A DNA stretch of 64,000 nucleotides from Hymenobacter rubripertinctus (GCF_003583925.1 NZ_QYCN01000009.1:51183-115182); one strand, 5' to 3'; shown: positions 18,301-25,802, counted from the stretch's first letter. Program-made: numbers and translations. The notes: generated by a model not told the origin, from the sequence alone.

Positions 18301-18978
18301 GGTCAGTAGCACCAGCGCCCCGTTGCCCATCGGGTCGAGCAGGGCCGCCACGGTTTGGTTGTCGAGGTCGGAGAGCTGGGCCTGGGCCACGAAGTAGAGC
18401 ACCAGAAACACGATGCTGCCCACGTAGGTGCTCAAGGCCTGGCGCGTGAGCGTAGCCAGGGCGAAGAAGATAGCGCCCGTCAGCAGCACGTTGGGCAGCA
18501 CGAACGTCAGGTAGGGCGCCAGGTAGTAGCTGAGGTGAAACGGCCCCAGCCGGTCGGCGGCAATGCCCGGAAACAAGGCCCCGATGAACAGCCCCACCCC
18601 GATGCCGCCCATCACGAGCAGCGTAACGACCAGCGTACCAAAAAACCGCCCGCCCAGGTAACCCCACTTGCTGATGGGGGCCGTGTAGAGCAGCGGGTGC
18701 ATCTGGGAGTCGAAGTCGCGCAATACCGCCGGCCCGAACATAGCCGACACCAGCAGAATCCCCGGCAGCAGCGTCAGCGCATTGGTCAGGCCGTTGATGG
18801 TGAAGGGGGAGTTCAGGTGCACCTTACCGCTGCCCACCACCGCCGAAATGCTCTCAAAGAAGCCCCCCGTTACGAGGGCCATCAGCACCGAGAGTACCAG
18901 CAGAATGCCGAAGTAGATGTACGTCGCCGGCCGCCGCAGCCGGTACCAAATTTCAAACTTGAATATCTGTAGAAACAT
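15361..18978 (-). CDS. ABC-2 permease fused to M1-family aminopeptidase
   Basis: The 1205-residue protein joins an ABC transporter permease to a gluzincin peptidase. Residues 1-600 or so hold two blocks of transmembrane helices of ABC-2 type (first helix RRPATYIYFGILLVLSVL). A single helix near 600 leads into a long extracytoplasmic part with the M1 zinc site HEVAHQWW at residues 942-949 and a conserved SET motif about 20 residues later. The start at 18978 (MFLQIFKFEIWYR) is the conserved one; 37 extra in-frame residues upstream fall in an intergenic repeat. The ATPase gene lies just upstream on the same strand, so the pair probably forms one transporter or a membrane-bound protease whose action depends on ATP. 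The substrate is unknown. Confidence 0.88.
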   Translation of the reverse strand: MFLQIFKFEIWYRLRRPATYIYFGILLVLSVLMALVTGGFFESISAVVGSGKVHLNSPFTINGLTNALTLLPGILLVSAMFGPAVLRDFDSQMHPLLYTAPISKWGYLGGRFFGTLVVTLLVMGGIGVGLFIGALFPGIAADRLGPFHLSYYLAPYLTFVLPNVLLTGAIFFALATLTRQALSTYVGSIVFLVLYFVAQAQLSDLDNQTVAALLDPMGNGALVLLTKYWTPVEKNVRLLWPTGLLGLNRLLWLGVGLLLFAFCYLRFRFEQGATGSAKRSRPQAAPGVVAAPVAVALPAVSQQFGFAQYFRQYLRLTWLSLRDVLRSPYFIAIVAAGLAFLLAAALQIGKIFDTSTYPVTAQVIQILSGSFSLFVLAIVTFYAGELVWKERDARLHQMHDALPIPNWVPFASKLTALLLVPVVLLFIVLVFGIGTQLVSGYTHLEIGLYLRWLFGLKLVDYWLVVVLAVVVQVVVNNKYLGHFVMVLYYVFTIFAGQMGLEHNLLIYGADSGIRYSDMNGFGHFVGPYLWFKLYWGLLAVALAVVANLLWVRGSETDWHTRRALAGRRFTGPARAALLVALLGFGAVGTWIFYNTNVLNTYRGSKARQQLTVQYEQQYGRYHRTPQPRIVAVDVQVDLFPAQQEARVRGQYWLRNKTAAALDTVILNLPEDVRIRKMQLGAGGTIAVVADSVLGFYVQRLPRPLAPGDSLALDFDLYYDAPGFEQNTQRTGIVANGTFVNNGTLPHIGYNKEAELSEESARKKFGLKPKLRMARLEDTTARANTYIAADADWVRFAATVSTVPDQLALAPGYLQKEWTANGRRYFRYTMDAPILDFYSFQSARYAEHHAKWQNVAITIYYQPGHEYNLNRMVRGVQDALSYYTKNFGPYQHRQVRIVEFPGYSAFAQAFPNTIPFSENIGFIAKVDTTDPKDVDYPYYVTAHEVAHQWWAHQVIGAAAQGSTLLSETLSQYSALMVMKQKYGAERMRKFLKYELDAYLRGRSTERVAEQPLYRVENQQYIHYRKGSVVMYALADYLGEAQVNQALSTYLNKVKFQPPPYTTSLDLLREFRQVTPDSLQYLLPDMFERITLYENKADSVTARQLPDGRYRVDMVLSAKKVYADSAGNERPAQQMNDLVDVAVLARRKINGQWQDVPLYRQKRRFRAGTTRVSLVVSGKPEKAGIDPYNLLIDRTPDDNLKTVTIEK

Positions 18979-19035
18979 GTAGGAAGATGCTAGGGGAGAG
19001 AAGGTTAGGGAGTTAGGAGGAGGAGAGCAGAACAT

Positions 19036-19171
19036 AGCTCCCCTCCTCAGATGAGGAGGGGTTGGGGGTGGTTGACGACGCTTGAACATTCTTTAGAACC
19101 AGAGCTAATTCTAGTCGCCGTTCTGCTGGCATCAACCACCCCCAACCCCTCCTCATCTGAGGAGGGGAGCT
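19036..19171. repeat. 40-bp perfect inverted repeat between ABC ATPase and permease
   Basis: Bases 19036-19075 are the exact reverse complement of 19132-19171, with a 56-base spacer. Each arm also contains a short palindrome (CCCCTCCTCAGATGAGGAGG). It stops 5 bases from the ATPase stop codon, so a transcript of the two-gene operon would carry a very strong hairpin between the genes. Confidence 0.92.
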
Positions 19172-19176
19172 GGTTT

Positions 19177-20076
19177 CTAGCTCTCTACCGCTACTGCATT
19201 CACCATTTCCGCCTGCTTGATGCGGGCGAAGTACACGTCTTCCAGCGTTGGTTCCACGCCGTCGTACCCCGGGCCGGGCTGGCTGCCGGCCACCACGTGC
19301 ACGATGGTGCGCCCGGCAAACAGGCGGGTGGAAATTACCTGCTGCTCCTGTTGCAGCGCGGGCAGTTGCTCCTTGTCAATTTCGCGCCGCCATACCTGGC
19401 CCCGCAGCTCCTGCATCACCACCAGCGGGTCGCCGGTGAGCAGCACCTGGCCCTTGTTGATGATGGCCATGTTGCGGCACAGGTCGCTCACGTCGCCCAC
19501 AATATGGGTGCTCAGAATCACGATGATGTTCTCCCCAATTTCGGCCAGCAGGTTGTGAAAACGGTTGCGCTCGGCCGGGTCGAGGCCGGCCGTGGGCTCA
19601 TCTACGATAATCAGGCGGGGGTTGCCCAACAGCGCCTGGGCAATGCCGAACCGCTGCTTCATGCCGCCCGAGTAGCCGCCCAGGTTCTTCTTGCGCACCT
19701 CATACAAGTTGGTGCGGTGCAGCAGGCCAGCCACCACGTCGCGGCGCTGCTTGCTGTTGCTGATGCCCTTGAGCACGGCGAAATGGTCGAGCAGCTCCTC
19801 GGCCGAAATTTTGGGATACACCCCGAACTCCTGGGGCAGGTAGCCCAGTACCCGGCGCACGGCGTCCTTGTTTTGCAGCACGTCTAGGTCGCCCAACTGA
19901 ATGCTGCCGCTGTCGGCCTCCTGCAACGTGGCAATGGTGCGCATCAAGCTCGATTTACCCGCCCCGTTGGGTCCCAGCAGCCCGAACATGCCGGTCGGGA
20001 TGGTGAGCGTAACGTCGCGCAGGGCCTGGGTGCCGTTGGCGTAGGTTTTGGAGAGGTGCTCAATGCGAAGTTCCAT
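19177..20076 (-). CDS. ABC transporter ATP-binding protein
   Basis: The 299-residue ATPase shows Walker A (GLLGPNGAGKSS, residues about 33-44), the Q-loop near YLPQEFGVYP, the signature YSGGMKQRFGIAQALL, Walker B (LIIVDEPTAGLDP) and the H-loop (IILSTHIVGDV). It resembles the ATPases that pair with ABC-2 permeases. The ATG at 20076 (MELRIEHLSKTY) is the family start. The permease-peptidase gene follows 198 bases downstream on the same strand and is its likely partner. Confidence 0.93.
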   Translation of the reverse strand: MELRIEHLSKTYANGTQALRDVTLTIPTGMFGLLGPNGAGKSSLMRTIATLQEADSGSIQLGDLDVLQNKDAVRRVLGYLPQEFGVYPKISAEELLDHFAVLKGISNSKQRRDVVAGLLHRTNLYEVRKKNLGGYSGGMKQRFGIAQALLGNPRLIIVDEPTAGLDPAERNRFHNLLAEIGENIIVILSTHIVGDVSDLCRNMAIINKGQVLLTGDPLVVMQELRGQVWRREIDKEQLPALQQEQQVISTRLFAGRTIVHVVAGSQPGPGYDGVEPTLEDVYFARIKQAEMVNAVAVES

Positions 20077-20125
20077 AGAAAGAAGATGAGAGGCAGATGA
20101 TTGGTGCGACTGGAAGAGGTGCCAA

Positions 20126-20133
20126 CAAACATA
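20126..20133 (-). promoter_or_regulatory. -7 promoter element for the ABC operon
   Basis: The minus strand reads TATGTTTG, an exact TAnnTTTG match, 49 bases before the ATPase start. No clear -33 box. Confidence 0.5.
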
Positions 20134-20237
20134 GGAAAACCTGCATAGGCCGCCGGCGCTTTTCAACGAACCGGCCCTGCTGAGGAGGCAACGGGCGCTG
20201 GGGTGGTTGCTTCCCGCAGTGCAGCGCGCAGGTCGTT

Positions 20238-20276
20238 CTCTGCGGACCTCTGCGAAACCCTCTGCGTTCCTCTGCG
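20238..20276. repeat. Four phased CTCTGCG repeats upstream of aspS
   Basis: CTCTGCG occurs four times, starting at 20238, 20248, 20260 and 20270, about one helical turn apart. It lies directly upstream of the aspS promoter. Confidence 0.6.
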
Positions 20277-20299
20277 GGAACTGACATCTACCAATCCAG

Positions 20300-20307
20300 T
20301 ATCTTCG
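20300..20307 (+). promoter_or_regulatory. Probable -7 element for aspS
   Basis: TATCTTCG matches TAnnTTTG in seven of eight positions and ends 16 bases before the aspS ATG, implying a very short leader. Confidence 0.45.
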
Positions 20308-20323
20308 CCCAAAATATAGACGT

Positions 20324-22087
20324 ATGCTCCGAACCCACACCTGCGGCGAACTGCGCCCCTCTCATATTGGCCAAACCGTTACGCTCTGCGGCTGGGTACA
20401 GCGCACCCGCGACAAAGGCGGCATTCTGTGGGTGGATTTGCGCGACCGGTATGGCCTGACGCAATTGGCCCTCGAAGAAGGCGTGGAAACGGCCGAGGTA
20501 CGCGAGCAGGCCCGCCAGTTGGGCCGTGAGTTCGTGCTCAGCGTAACCGGCACCGTGGCCGAGCGCCACTCCAAAAACGACAAAATGCCCACCGGGGCCA
20601 TTGAAATCCGGGTCGAAAGCATCCAGGTGCTCAACCCCGCCAAGCTGCCGCCCTTCCTGATTGAGGACGACACCGACGGCGGCGACGATCTGCGCATGAA
20701 ATACCGCTACCTCGATTTGCGCCGCAACCCCGTCCGCCAGAACCTGATGCTGCGCCACCGCGTGGCCCAGGCCACCCGCCGCTTCCTCGACGGCCAGGAG
20801 TTCATCGAAGTGGAAACGCCAGTGCTCATCAAGAGTACGCCCGAAGGCGCCCGCGACTTCGTGGTGCCTTCCCGCATGAACCCCGGCGAGTTCTACGCCC
20901 TGCCCCAGAGCCCCCAAACCTTCAAGCAGCTGCTGATGGTGTCGGGGTTTGATCGGTATTTCCAGATCGTGAAATGCTTCCGCGACGAAGACCTGCGCGC
21001 CGACCGCCAACCCGAATTCACCCAGATCGACTGCGAAATGTCGTTTGTGGAGCAGGAGGACATCCTCAACACCTTCGAGGGGCTGGTGCAGTACCTGTTC
21101 CGGGAGGTGAAGAACCTGGAAATCGGGACCCTGCCCCGCATGACCTACCAGGACGCCATGCGCTTCTACGGCAACGACAAGCCCGATACGCGCTTCGAAA
21201 TGAAGTTCACGGAGCTCAACGACGTCGCCAAGGGCCACAACTTCCCGGTGTTTGAGGCCGCCGAGCTGGTGGTGGGCATCTGCGCCACCGGTGCCGCCAG
21301 CTACACCCGCAAGCAACTCGACGAGCTGACCGAGTACGTGAAGCGCCCCCAGATTGGGGCCACCGGCCTCGTGTACGCCCGCGTGGAAGCCGACGGCAAC
21401 GTGAAGTCGTCGGTGGATAAGTTCTACGACCAGGAGGCCCTGCAACAGTGGAAAGCCGCCTTCAACGCCCAGCCCGGCGACTTGCTGCTGGTGCTGGCCG
21501 GCCCGGCCGACAAAACCCGCAAGGCCCTCTCGGAGCTACGGCTCGAAATGGGCCAGCGCCTCGGTCTGCGCGACAAGGACACCTTCTCGGCCCTATGGGT
21601 GGTCGATTTCCCGCTGCTCGAATTCAGCGAGGAGGAAAACCGCTACTTCGCCATGCACCACCCCTTCACCTCGCCCAAACCCGAGGACATGGCCCTGCTT
21701 GACTCGCCCGACACCATCGGCCAGGTCCGCGCCAACGCCTATGATATGGTGATTAACGGCGTGGAAGTAGGGGGCGGCTCCATCCGCATCCACGACCGCA
21801 CGGTGCAGGCCCGTATGTTCAGCCTGCTGGGCTTTAGTGATGAAGAAGCCAAAGCCCAGTTCGGCTTCCTGCTCGACGCTTTCGAGTACGGCGCGCCCCC
21901 CCACGGCGGCATCGCCTTCGGCTTTGACCGCCTCTGCAGCCTCTTCGGCGGCGCCGACTCCATCCGCGACTTCATCGCCTTCCCCAAAAACAACTCCGGC
22001 CGCGACGTGATGATAGACTCGCCTTCACAGATTTCCGGCGCGCAGCTGAAGGAACTGAGCATTAAGACGGATGTAGTGACGAAATAA
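20324..22087 (+). CDS. aspS: Aspartate-tRNA ligase
   Basis: AspRS charges tRNA-Asp. The 587-residue protein has the bacterial layout: an N-terminal OB-fold anticodon-binding domain (residues 1-110, [20 protein letters not shown]), the class II catalytic core with motif 2 ([16 protein letters not shown], near 220), a GAD insert domain (about 290-410) and motif 3 (GIAFGFDRL, near 530). The C-terminal 62 residues are duplicated downstream at 22868-23059. The gene stands alone, ends in a hairpin at 22113, and is followed at once by a small cassette that may have entered at its 3' end. Confidence 0.96.
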   Translation: MLRTHTCGELRPSHIGQTVTLCGWVQRTRDKGGILWVDLRDRYGLTQLALEEGVETAEVREQARQLGREFVLSVTGTVAERHSKNDKMPTGAIEIRVESIQVLNPAKLPPFLIEDDTDGGDDLRMKYRYLDLRRNPVRQNLMLRHRVAQATRRFLDGQEFIEVETPVLIKSTPEGARDFVVPSRMNPGEFYALPQSPQTFKQLLMVSGFDRYFQIVKCFRDEDLRADRQPEFTQIDCEMSFVEQEDILNTFEGLVQYLFREVKNLEIGTLPRMTYQDAMRFYGNDKPDTRFEMKFTELNDVAKGHNFPVFEAAELVVGICATGAASYTRKQLDELTEYVKRPQIGATGLVYARVEADGNVKSSVDKFYDQEALQQWKAAFNAQPGDLLLVLAGPADKTRKALSELRLEMGQRLGLRDKDTFSALWVVDFPLLEFSEEENRYFAMHHPFTSPKPEDMALLDSPDTIGQVRANAYDMVINGVEVGGGSIRIHDRTVQARMFSLLGFSDEEAKAQFGFLLDAFEYGAPPHGGIAFGFDRLCSLFGGADSIRDFIAFPKNNSGRDVMIDSPSQISGAQLKELSIKTDVVTK

Positions 22088-22112
22088 GCGTTTCCTGTTT
22101 CAGGAATTATAG

Positions 22113-22142
22113 CGGCGGCCTCTGAGGAATCAGGGGCCGCCG
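22113..22142 (+). terminator. Hairpin after aspS with GGAA tetraloop
   Basis: A 13-bp stem (22113-22125 with 22130-22142, one G-U pair) closes on a GGAA loop through CTGA/TCAG. There is no long U run behind it. The same apex is found at 23488-23547 and 36888-36933. Confidence 0.65.
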
Positions 22143-22179
22143 TGGTGGTTTCAACTGCTTTACTTGGTATATTCACGAT

Positions 22180-22383
22180 ATGTCCTTCCGTCTCGACCGC
22201 ACCGCTTTCCACGCGGGCACCCACGAAGAAAACGCCCGCTACCACGCCCAAAACCAGCCCGCCACGATGGAGGAACGGTTGCGGGCGGCGGCCTATCTGA
22301 ACAGTGTAGCTTACGGTTACGACCTTACAAATCCGCCCCGATTAGACCGTACAGCGTTTTCCACGCGCAAGCACAACAGCTGA
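22180..22383 (+). CDS. Small LDRTAF-motif protein, partner of nucleotidyltransferase
   Basis: The 67-residue soluble protein begins and ends with the same motif, LDRTAF at residues 5-10 and 55-60. A helical middle (MEERLRAAAYLNSVAYGY) lies between them. I recall similar short proteins beside nucleotidyltransferase genes in other Bacteroidota, but no named function. The next gene starts one base after this stop (TGA A ATG), so translation is probably coupled. Size, coupling and neighbour suggest one half of a toxin-antitoxin-like pair; this is inference. It lies between aspS and a second copy of the aspS 3' end. Confidence 0.75.
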   Translation: MSFRLDRTAFHAGTHEENARYHAQNQPATMEERLRAAAYLNSVAYGYDLTNPPRLDRTAFSTRKHNS

Positions 22384-22384
22384 A

Positions 22385-22849
22385 ATGGGAAACCTATTCA
22401 ACGTTGACTTCCAGGATTTCCTGCGGGCACTGTGGGCCACTGAAGTGCGGTATGTGTTGGTAGGAGGCTATTCAGTTATCCTGCACGGCTACAGCCGCAC
22501 CACCGGCGACCTGGATATTTGGGTGGAGCGGTCGGCCGACAACTATGGGCGGTTGGTGCGGGCTTTCCAGCAATTCGGAATGCCCACTTTCGACATGACA
22601 AGCCACAACTTTCTGGATAACCCAGCAATGGACGTTTTTACGTTTGGCCGGCCGCCGGTAGCCATCGATATCATTACGGAATTGAAAGGAGTAGCCTTTG
22701 AGGAAGCGTACGCCGTCGCCTCCATTCGGGAAGTGGAGAATGTCACGGTGCGCCTGATTCAGTATCAGCAGCTGCTTGAAGCTAAGCGAGCCGCCGGCCG
22801 CCCGCGGGACTACAACGATATTGAGAACCTGCGGCGGCGCGAAGAATAA
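22385..22849 (+). CDS. Minimal nucleotidyltransferase (AbiEii/MNT-like)
   Basis: The 154-residue protein shows the nucleotidyltransferase fold signature: VLVGGYSVILHGYSR (glycine motif) followed by GDLDIWV, whose two aspartates would bind metal. A third acidic strand may be VAIDIITEL. No second domain is present, so it is a stand-alone transferase of the type found in toxin-antitoxin and abortive-infection pairs such as AbiEii and MNT. Its partner would be the 67-residue protein just upstream. The gene is followed after 18 bases by the aspS fragment. The reaction and target are unknown. Confidence 0.85.
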   Translation: MGNLFNVDFQDFLRALWATEVRYVLVGGYSVILHGYSRTTGDLDIWVERSADNYGRLVRAFQQFGMPTFDMTSHNFLDNPAMDVFTFGRPPVAIDIITELKGVAFEEAYAVASIREVENVTVRLIQYQQLLEAKRAAGRPRDYNDIENLRRREE

Positions 22850-22867
22850 CCACGCTTCTATCTCTCG

Positions 22868-23059
22868 CCTCACGGCGGCATCGCCTTCGGCTTCGACCGC
22901 CTCTGTAGCCTCTTCGGCGGTGCCGATTCCATTCGCGACTTCATCGCCTTCCCCAAAAACAACTCCGGCCGCGACGTGATGATTGACTCGCCCTCGCAGA
23001 TTTCCGGCGCCCAGCTCAAGGAGTTGAGTATTAAAACGGATGTGGCGGCGGGGAAATAG
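22868..23059 (+). pseudogene. Second copy of the aspS 3' end (63 codons)
   Basis: This segment encodes the last part of AspRS again, beginning at the [10 protein letters not shown] motif. Its first 59 residues are identical to the resident protein, yet the DNA differs at 16 of 177 bases, all of them synonymous. The final residues differ (AAGK instead of VTK), followed by a stop. It has no start codon and no upstream half. The pattern means the copy comes from a functional aspS of another lineage, or was separated from its own gene after a period of selection, and is not a recent in-place duplication. Confidence 0.93.
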
Positions 23060-23069
23060 ACTAAGTGTA

Positions 23070-23495
23070 GTGGAACCCTACAAATACCAATTTTATTATT
23101 CGCGCAGCTCTATTTTCGCTGATCTGGTGCTTGGAGCATTTGTGCTTTTCATAGGTGCCGGTTTATGCTTCTGGTTGAAGAGTTGGGTGGGTATTGTTTG
23201 TGTGTTAGGTGGTGGTGTTATGGTGTGGCGTGTCATGTTGCGTCGTCTCGCCAGCGGCCCTCAGTTGAAGATCGGCCAACAAGGAGTCTGGACGGTAAGC
23301 ACAGGTGCCCTTAGATGGGCTGAGGCAATGGTGAAGCTTAAGCATGAATCAACGCACCAAGGAATGAGTGCAGCCTATGTAGTTCTCCTGAAACGAAAGA
23401 AGCAAAGCCAGGAACTAGCCCGGTTTCGTGTAGATGAGCTCGATGTGGATCCGAGGTCATTACCGTTCTACATCAAAGAATTCGTGCGCCCTTAA
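23070..23495 (+). CDS. Membrane protein of unknown function, two N-terminal helices
   Basis: The 141-residue protein has two close hydrophobic segments (LVLGAFVLFIGAGLCFWL and WVGIVCVLGGGVMVW, residues about 18-55) followed by a soluble domain of beta character (LKIGQQGVWTVSTGALRW, AYVVLLKRK). The layout resembles STM3941-like proteins, but similarity by eye is weak. The GTG at 23070 is preferred because the ATG at 23040 lies inside the aspS fragment in another frame. Base composition is lower in GC than the neighbours, consistent with arrival together with the cassette. Confidence 0.6.
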   Translation: MEPYKYQFYYSRSSIFADLVLGAFVLFIGAGLCFWLKSWVGIVCVLGGGVMVWRVMLRRLASGPQLKIGQQGVWTVSTGALRWAEAMVKLKHESTHQGMSAAYVVLLKRKKQSQELARFRVDELDVDPRSLPFYIKEFVRP

Positions 23496-23547
23496 CCCAG
23501 CACGGCGGTCCCTGATTCCTCGGGGGCCGCCGTGCTGGGTTAAGGGC
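23488..23547. terminator. 28-bp hairpin terminator between convergent genes
   Basis: Bases 23488-23515 pair with 23520-23547 with only G-U exceptions, around a loop that reads GGAA on the minus strand. It separates the plus-strand membrane protein from the minus-strand dioxygenase and overlaps the end of the former. Confidence 0.88.
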
Positions 23548-24582
23548 CTAAAGCCAGTCCATATTTTCCTTGAAATCGACCGGATACAGGTTCAGGTATT
23601 GCACGATGCGGGGGTAAGTGCCCCGGTTCGGGCTGCTGCCGTGGGGAAGGAAGTGGTGCCAGATAATCAGGTCGCCGGCCTGGGCGGCAATGGGCACGGC
23701 CTGGGGCGTCAGGTCGATCTGCCGCGGATCGGTGCCGGCGGGCAGGTTGGCCAGCCAGCTTGGCAAGTGGCGATGAAAGCCCGGCACGCAGCAGAACGCT
23801 CCCTGTTCGGCGGGCGTATCGCAGAGGTAAAGCAACCCCTGGGTGCCGAAATGAAACGGCGGGTGCAGACTCATATCCCAGTGCAGGTGGGGTCCCTGAA
23901 ACGGGTAGCCGGCGGTTTCGGGCGGATTAAAGCTGGTCCGGTCGGTTGTCGTCCACAGGTCGGGCGTCTGCCATAGCTGGGCAAATGCTTTCTGAATGCG
24001 CGCCGAGCGGCGGTTCTCCAGCAGGGCCGGATGATGGTAAAAGTCCATCATAATCCCTTTGCCAATCGGCTTTTCGTACCAAGAGGCGGGCTCGTGGGGC
24101 GACATGCCCAGCGCTTCCCAAACCGCTTGCTCGGTGGCCCGCGCCTGTTCGCCGGAAATAGCCCCGCGCAATACTACGTAGCCGTTTTCAGCCCAAAAAG
24201 CCAGGTCGTCGGCACTGAGCACGTTTTCGGCCTCTGCAATAGCGCGCAGATTGGCCTGCAACTCTTCCCCGTAGGGTTGTGCGCTGAGCACGCTGTTGAG
24301 CCGCTCGATTTGCAGCGGAGGCAGAGTGCCCCCGTTTTTGTGCAGCACCCAGCGCTCGAACTCGCTGAAGTCGGGTCCGGTCTGCATCAGGTAGCGCATG
24401 CTTTCTTCGAGGGCCAGGCCCAGGCCGTTGAGCACCAGATTGTCGTGGCGCCAGTCGCTGGCCGTGTTCTCAACGGCCCATCCCGCCCGCTTGGCCAGCA
24501 TCCGGGCCCAAAATCGTTTGAGGTGATAGACGCCAAGCTGGCCGGTTTCGGTAGAGCTGACCTGAGTAGCTGGTTCGGGCAT
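23548..24582 (-). CDS. Phytanoyl-CoA dioxygenase (PhyH) family protein
   Basis: The 344-residue protein belongs to the Fe(II)/2-oxoglutarate-dependent PhyH family. The iron site is visible as HLHWDMSLHPP (His-x-Asp, near residue 232) and the distal His in IIWHHFLPHGSSPNRG (near 310), with the nearby arginine in TYPRIVQYL. Residues 1-110 form an extra helical N-terminal region (GVYHLKRFWARMLAKRAG). The N-terminal segment ENGYVVLRGAISGEQA is the classical PhyH opening. The ATG at 24582 is chosen because the upstream frame to 24714 lacks family similarity. The substrate is unknown. Confidence 0.88.
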   Translation of the reverse strand: MPEPATQVSSTETGQLGVYHLKRFWARMLAKRAGWAVENTASDWRHDNLVLNGLGLALEESMRYLMQTGPDFSEFERWVLHKNGGTLPPLQIERLNSVLSAQPYGEELQANLRAIAEAENVLSADDLAFWAENGYVVLRGAISGEQARATEQAVWEALGMSPHEPASWYEKPIGKGIMMDFYHHPALLENRRSARIQKAFAQLWQTPDLWTTTDRTSFNPPETAGYPFQGPHLHWDMSLHPPFHFGTQGLLYLCDTPAEQGAFCCVPGFHRHLPSWLANLPAGTDPRQIDLTPQAVPIAAQAGDLIIWHHFLPHGSSPNRGTYPRIVQYLNLYPVDFKENMDWL

Positions 24583-24853
24583 CGAGAGGTAGAATAGAAT
24601 GTTCTGGTTGACTGGGATAAGTGAGCAAGTAGGGCACAAGGCGGTTAGTTTGAGAATTCTCCGCCAACTGGGAAGGCTGTTCTCTTCCGGGACTTGGGCC
24701 AACTGTCCGTACACTCCGGGGCGGAATGCGGGAATGGTGCAAGATATTCAAATGCCCGGATGGCTGCGCAAGCCCGCTGGTATCCGGCAATGGAAGTGGA
24801 TATCCGGTCAAAAACCTACATTCCACCATCCGTACCCCCATTCCCACCCCGCC
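24583..24853. other. Divergent intergenic region
   Basis: These 271 bases separate the divergent PhyH and exonuclease genes. I see no exact TAnnTTTG box, repeat or small gene in it. Confidence 0.5.
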
Positions 24854-25645
24854 ATGCGCCTGCTCCGCGACCTGAAACTCGATGAGATATTCGTGCTCGA
24901 CATCGAAACCGTGCCCTGCGTGGGCTGCCACGACGATTTGCACGAGATGCTCAAGGAGCTCTGGGAGCACAAGTGCCACGCGCTGCGCCGCGAGAAAGGC
25001 TGGATTTCGCACCACGGCCACATTGCCCCCCTGCCCGATGAGCTGCACGCCGCCGAACTGTTCGGGCAGGCCGGCATCTACGCCGAGTTCGGGCGGGTGG
25101 TGTGCATTTCGGTGGGCCGGTTCCGGTACGCCGCCGATGGAGCGTTGCGCTTCAGCGTGAAGTCGTTTTACGGGCACGACGAGCGGGAGCTGCTGCGCGA
25201 GTTCAGCGCCGTTATCAGCCACCGGCCCCGGTTTCGGCTCTGCGGGCACAACGGCAAGGAGTTCGACTTCCCCTACCTCTCGCGCCGCCTGCTCATCAAC
25301 GGGCTGCCGCTGCCACCCCACCTCGATACGGCCGGCCAGAAGCCCTGGGAAGTGCCCCACCTCGACACGATGGAGCTCTGGAAATTCGGCGACCGGAAAT
25401 CGTTCACGTCGCTGAGCCTGCTGGCGGCCATGTTCGGTATTCCTACGCCCAAAGACGACATCCAGGGCAAGGACGTGGCCCGGGTGTACTATGAGGAAAA
25501 TGACCTGCCCCGCATTGCCCGCTACTGCCAGAAGGACATCATCACGACGGCCCGGCTGCTCCAGAAATTCCGGGGCGACGAGCCCTTCCCCGACGAGGCC
25601 GTGGTGTACGCCGATGCCGAAACCGCGGCCCTGCGCCGCGCCTGA
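24854..25645 (+). CDS. 3'-5' exonuclease of the PolB-like DEDD superfamily
   Basis: The 263-residue protein carries the DEDDy motifs: ExoI FVLDIETVPCVG (Asp and Glu near residue 17), ExoII CGHNGKEFDFPYL (near 138) and ExoIII RYCQKDIITTARLL (Tyr-x3-Asp near 228). It matches the predicted PolB-like exonuclease group that is fused to or encoded apart from polymerases. It probably degrades DNA or RNA 3' ends in the cytoplasm. The ATG at 24854 (MRLLRDLKLDEIFVLD) is chosen; the frame extends 85 codons upstream without conserved sequence. Confidence 0.87.
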   Translation: MRLLRDLKLDEIFVLDIETVPCVGCHDDLHEMLKELWEHKCHALRREKGWISHHGHIAPLPDELHAAELFGQAGIYAEFGRVVCISVGRFRYAADGALRFSVKSFYGHDERELLREFSAVISHRPRFRLCGHNGKEFDFPYLSRRLLINGLPLPPHLDTAGQKPWEVPHLDTMELWKFGDRKSFTSLSLLAAMFGIPTPKDDIQGKDVARVYYEENDLPRIARYCQKDIITTARLLQKFRGDEPFPDEAVVYADAETAALRRA

Positions 25646-25694
25646 ACCGGCCCCGGAAGGCGCGGCTCCGGTAGGTTGTCCCTGCTGTTCAAAC

Positions 25695-25730
25695 CGAAAA
25701 AGCCAGCCCCACGAGGGGCTGGCTTTTTCG
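25695..25730. terminator. Terminator after the exonuclease gene
   Basis: The 16 bases at 25695-25710 pair perfectly with 25715-25730 around ACGA, with AAAAA and TTTTT ends. Confidence 0.92.
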
Positions 25731-25775
25731 TGTATTTTTTATAATAATAATTCAAATAAAAAATGTAGTTTTATT

Positions 25776-25802
25776 TATGTTGGACCTAAGCGGGAGGAAA
25801 TA
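25776..25802 (+). promoter_or_regulatory. AT-rich promoter and strong Shine-Dalgarno before the OmpA-type gene
   Basis: TATGTTGG (25776-25783) is one base off the -7 consensus and follows an AT-rich tract from 25731. GGGAGGAAA ends 3 bases before the ATG at 25803. Strong Shine-Dalgarno sequences are rare in Bacteroidota, and none is obvious at the other starts here. Confidence 0.5.

Noticed and set aside
22472..22873. Minus-strand frame opposite the nucleotidyltransferase as possible antitoxin
   Set aside because: It is fully antisense to a protein with a clear catalytic signature and has no motif; the upstream 67-residue gene is the better partner.
23040..23069. ATG at 23040 as start of the membrane protein
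   Set aside because: It lies inside the aspS fragment in a different frame; the GTG at 23070 begins just after the fragment's stop and fits the protein better.
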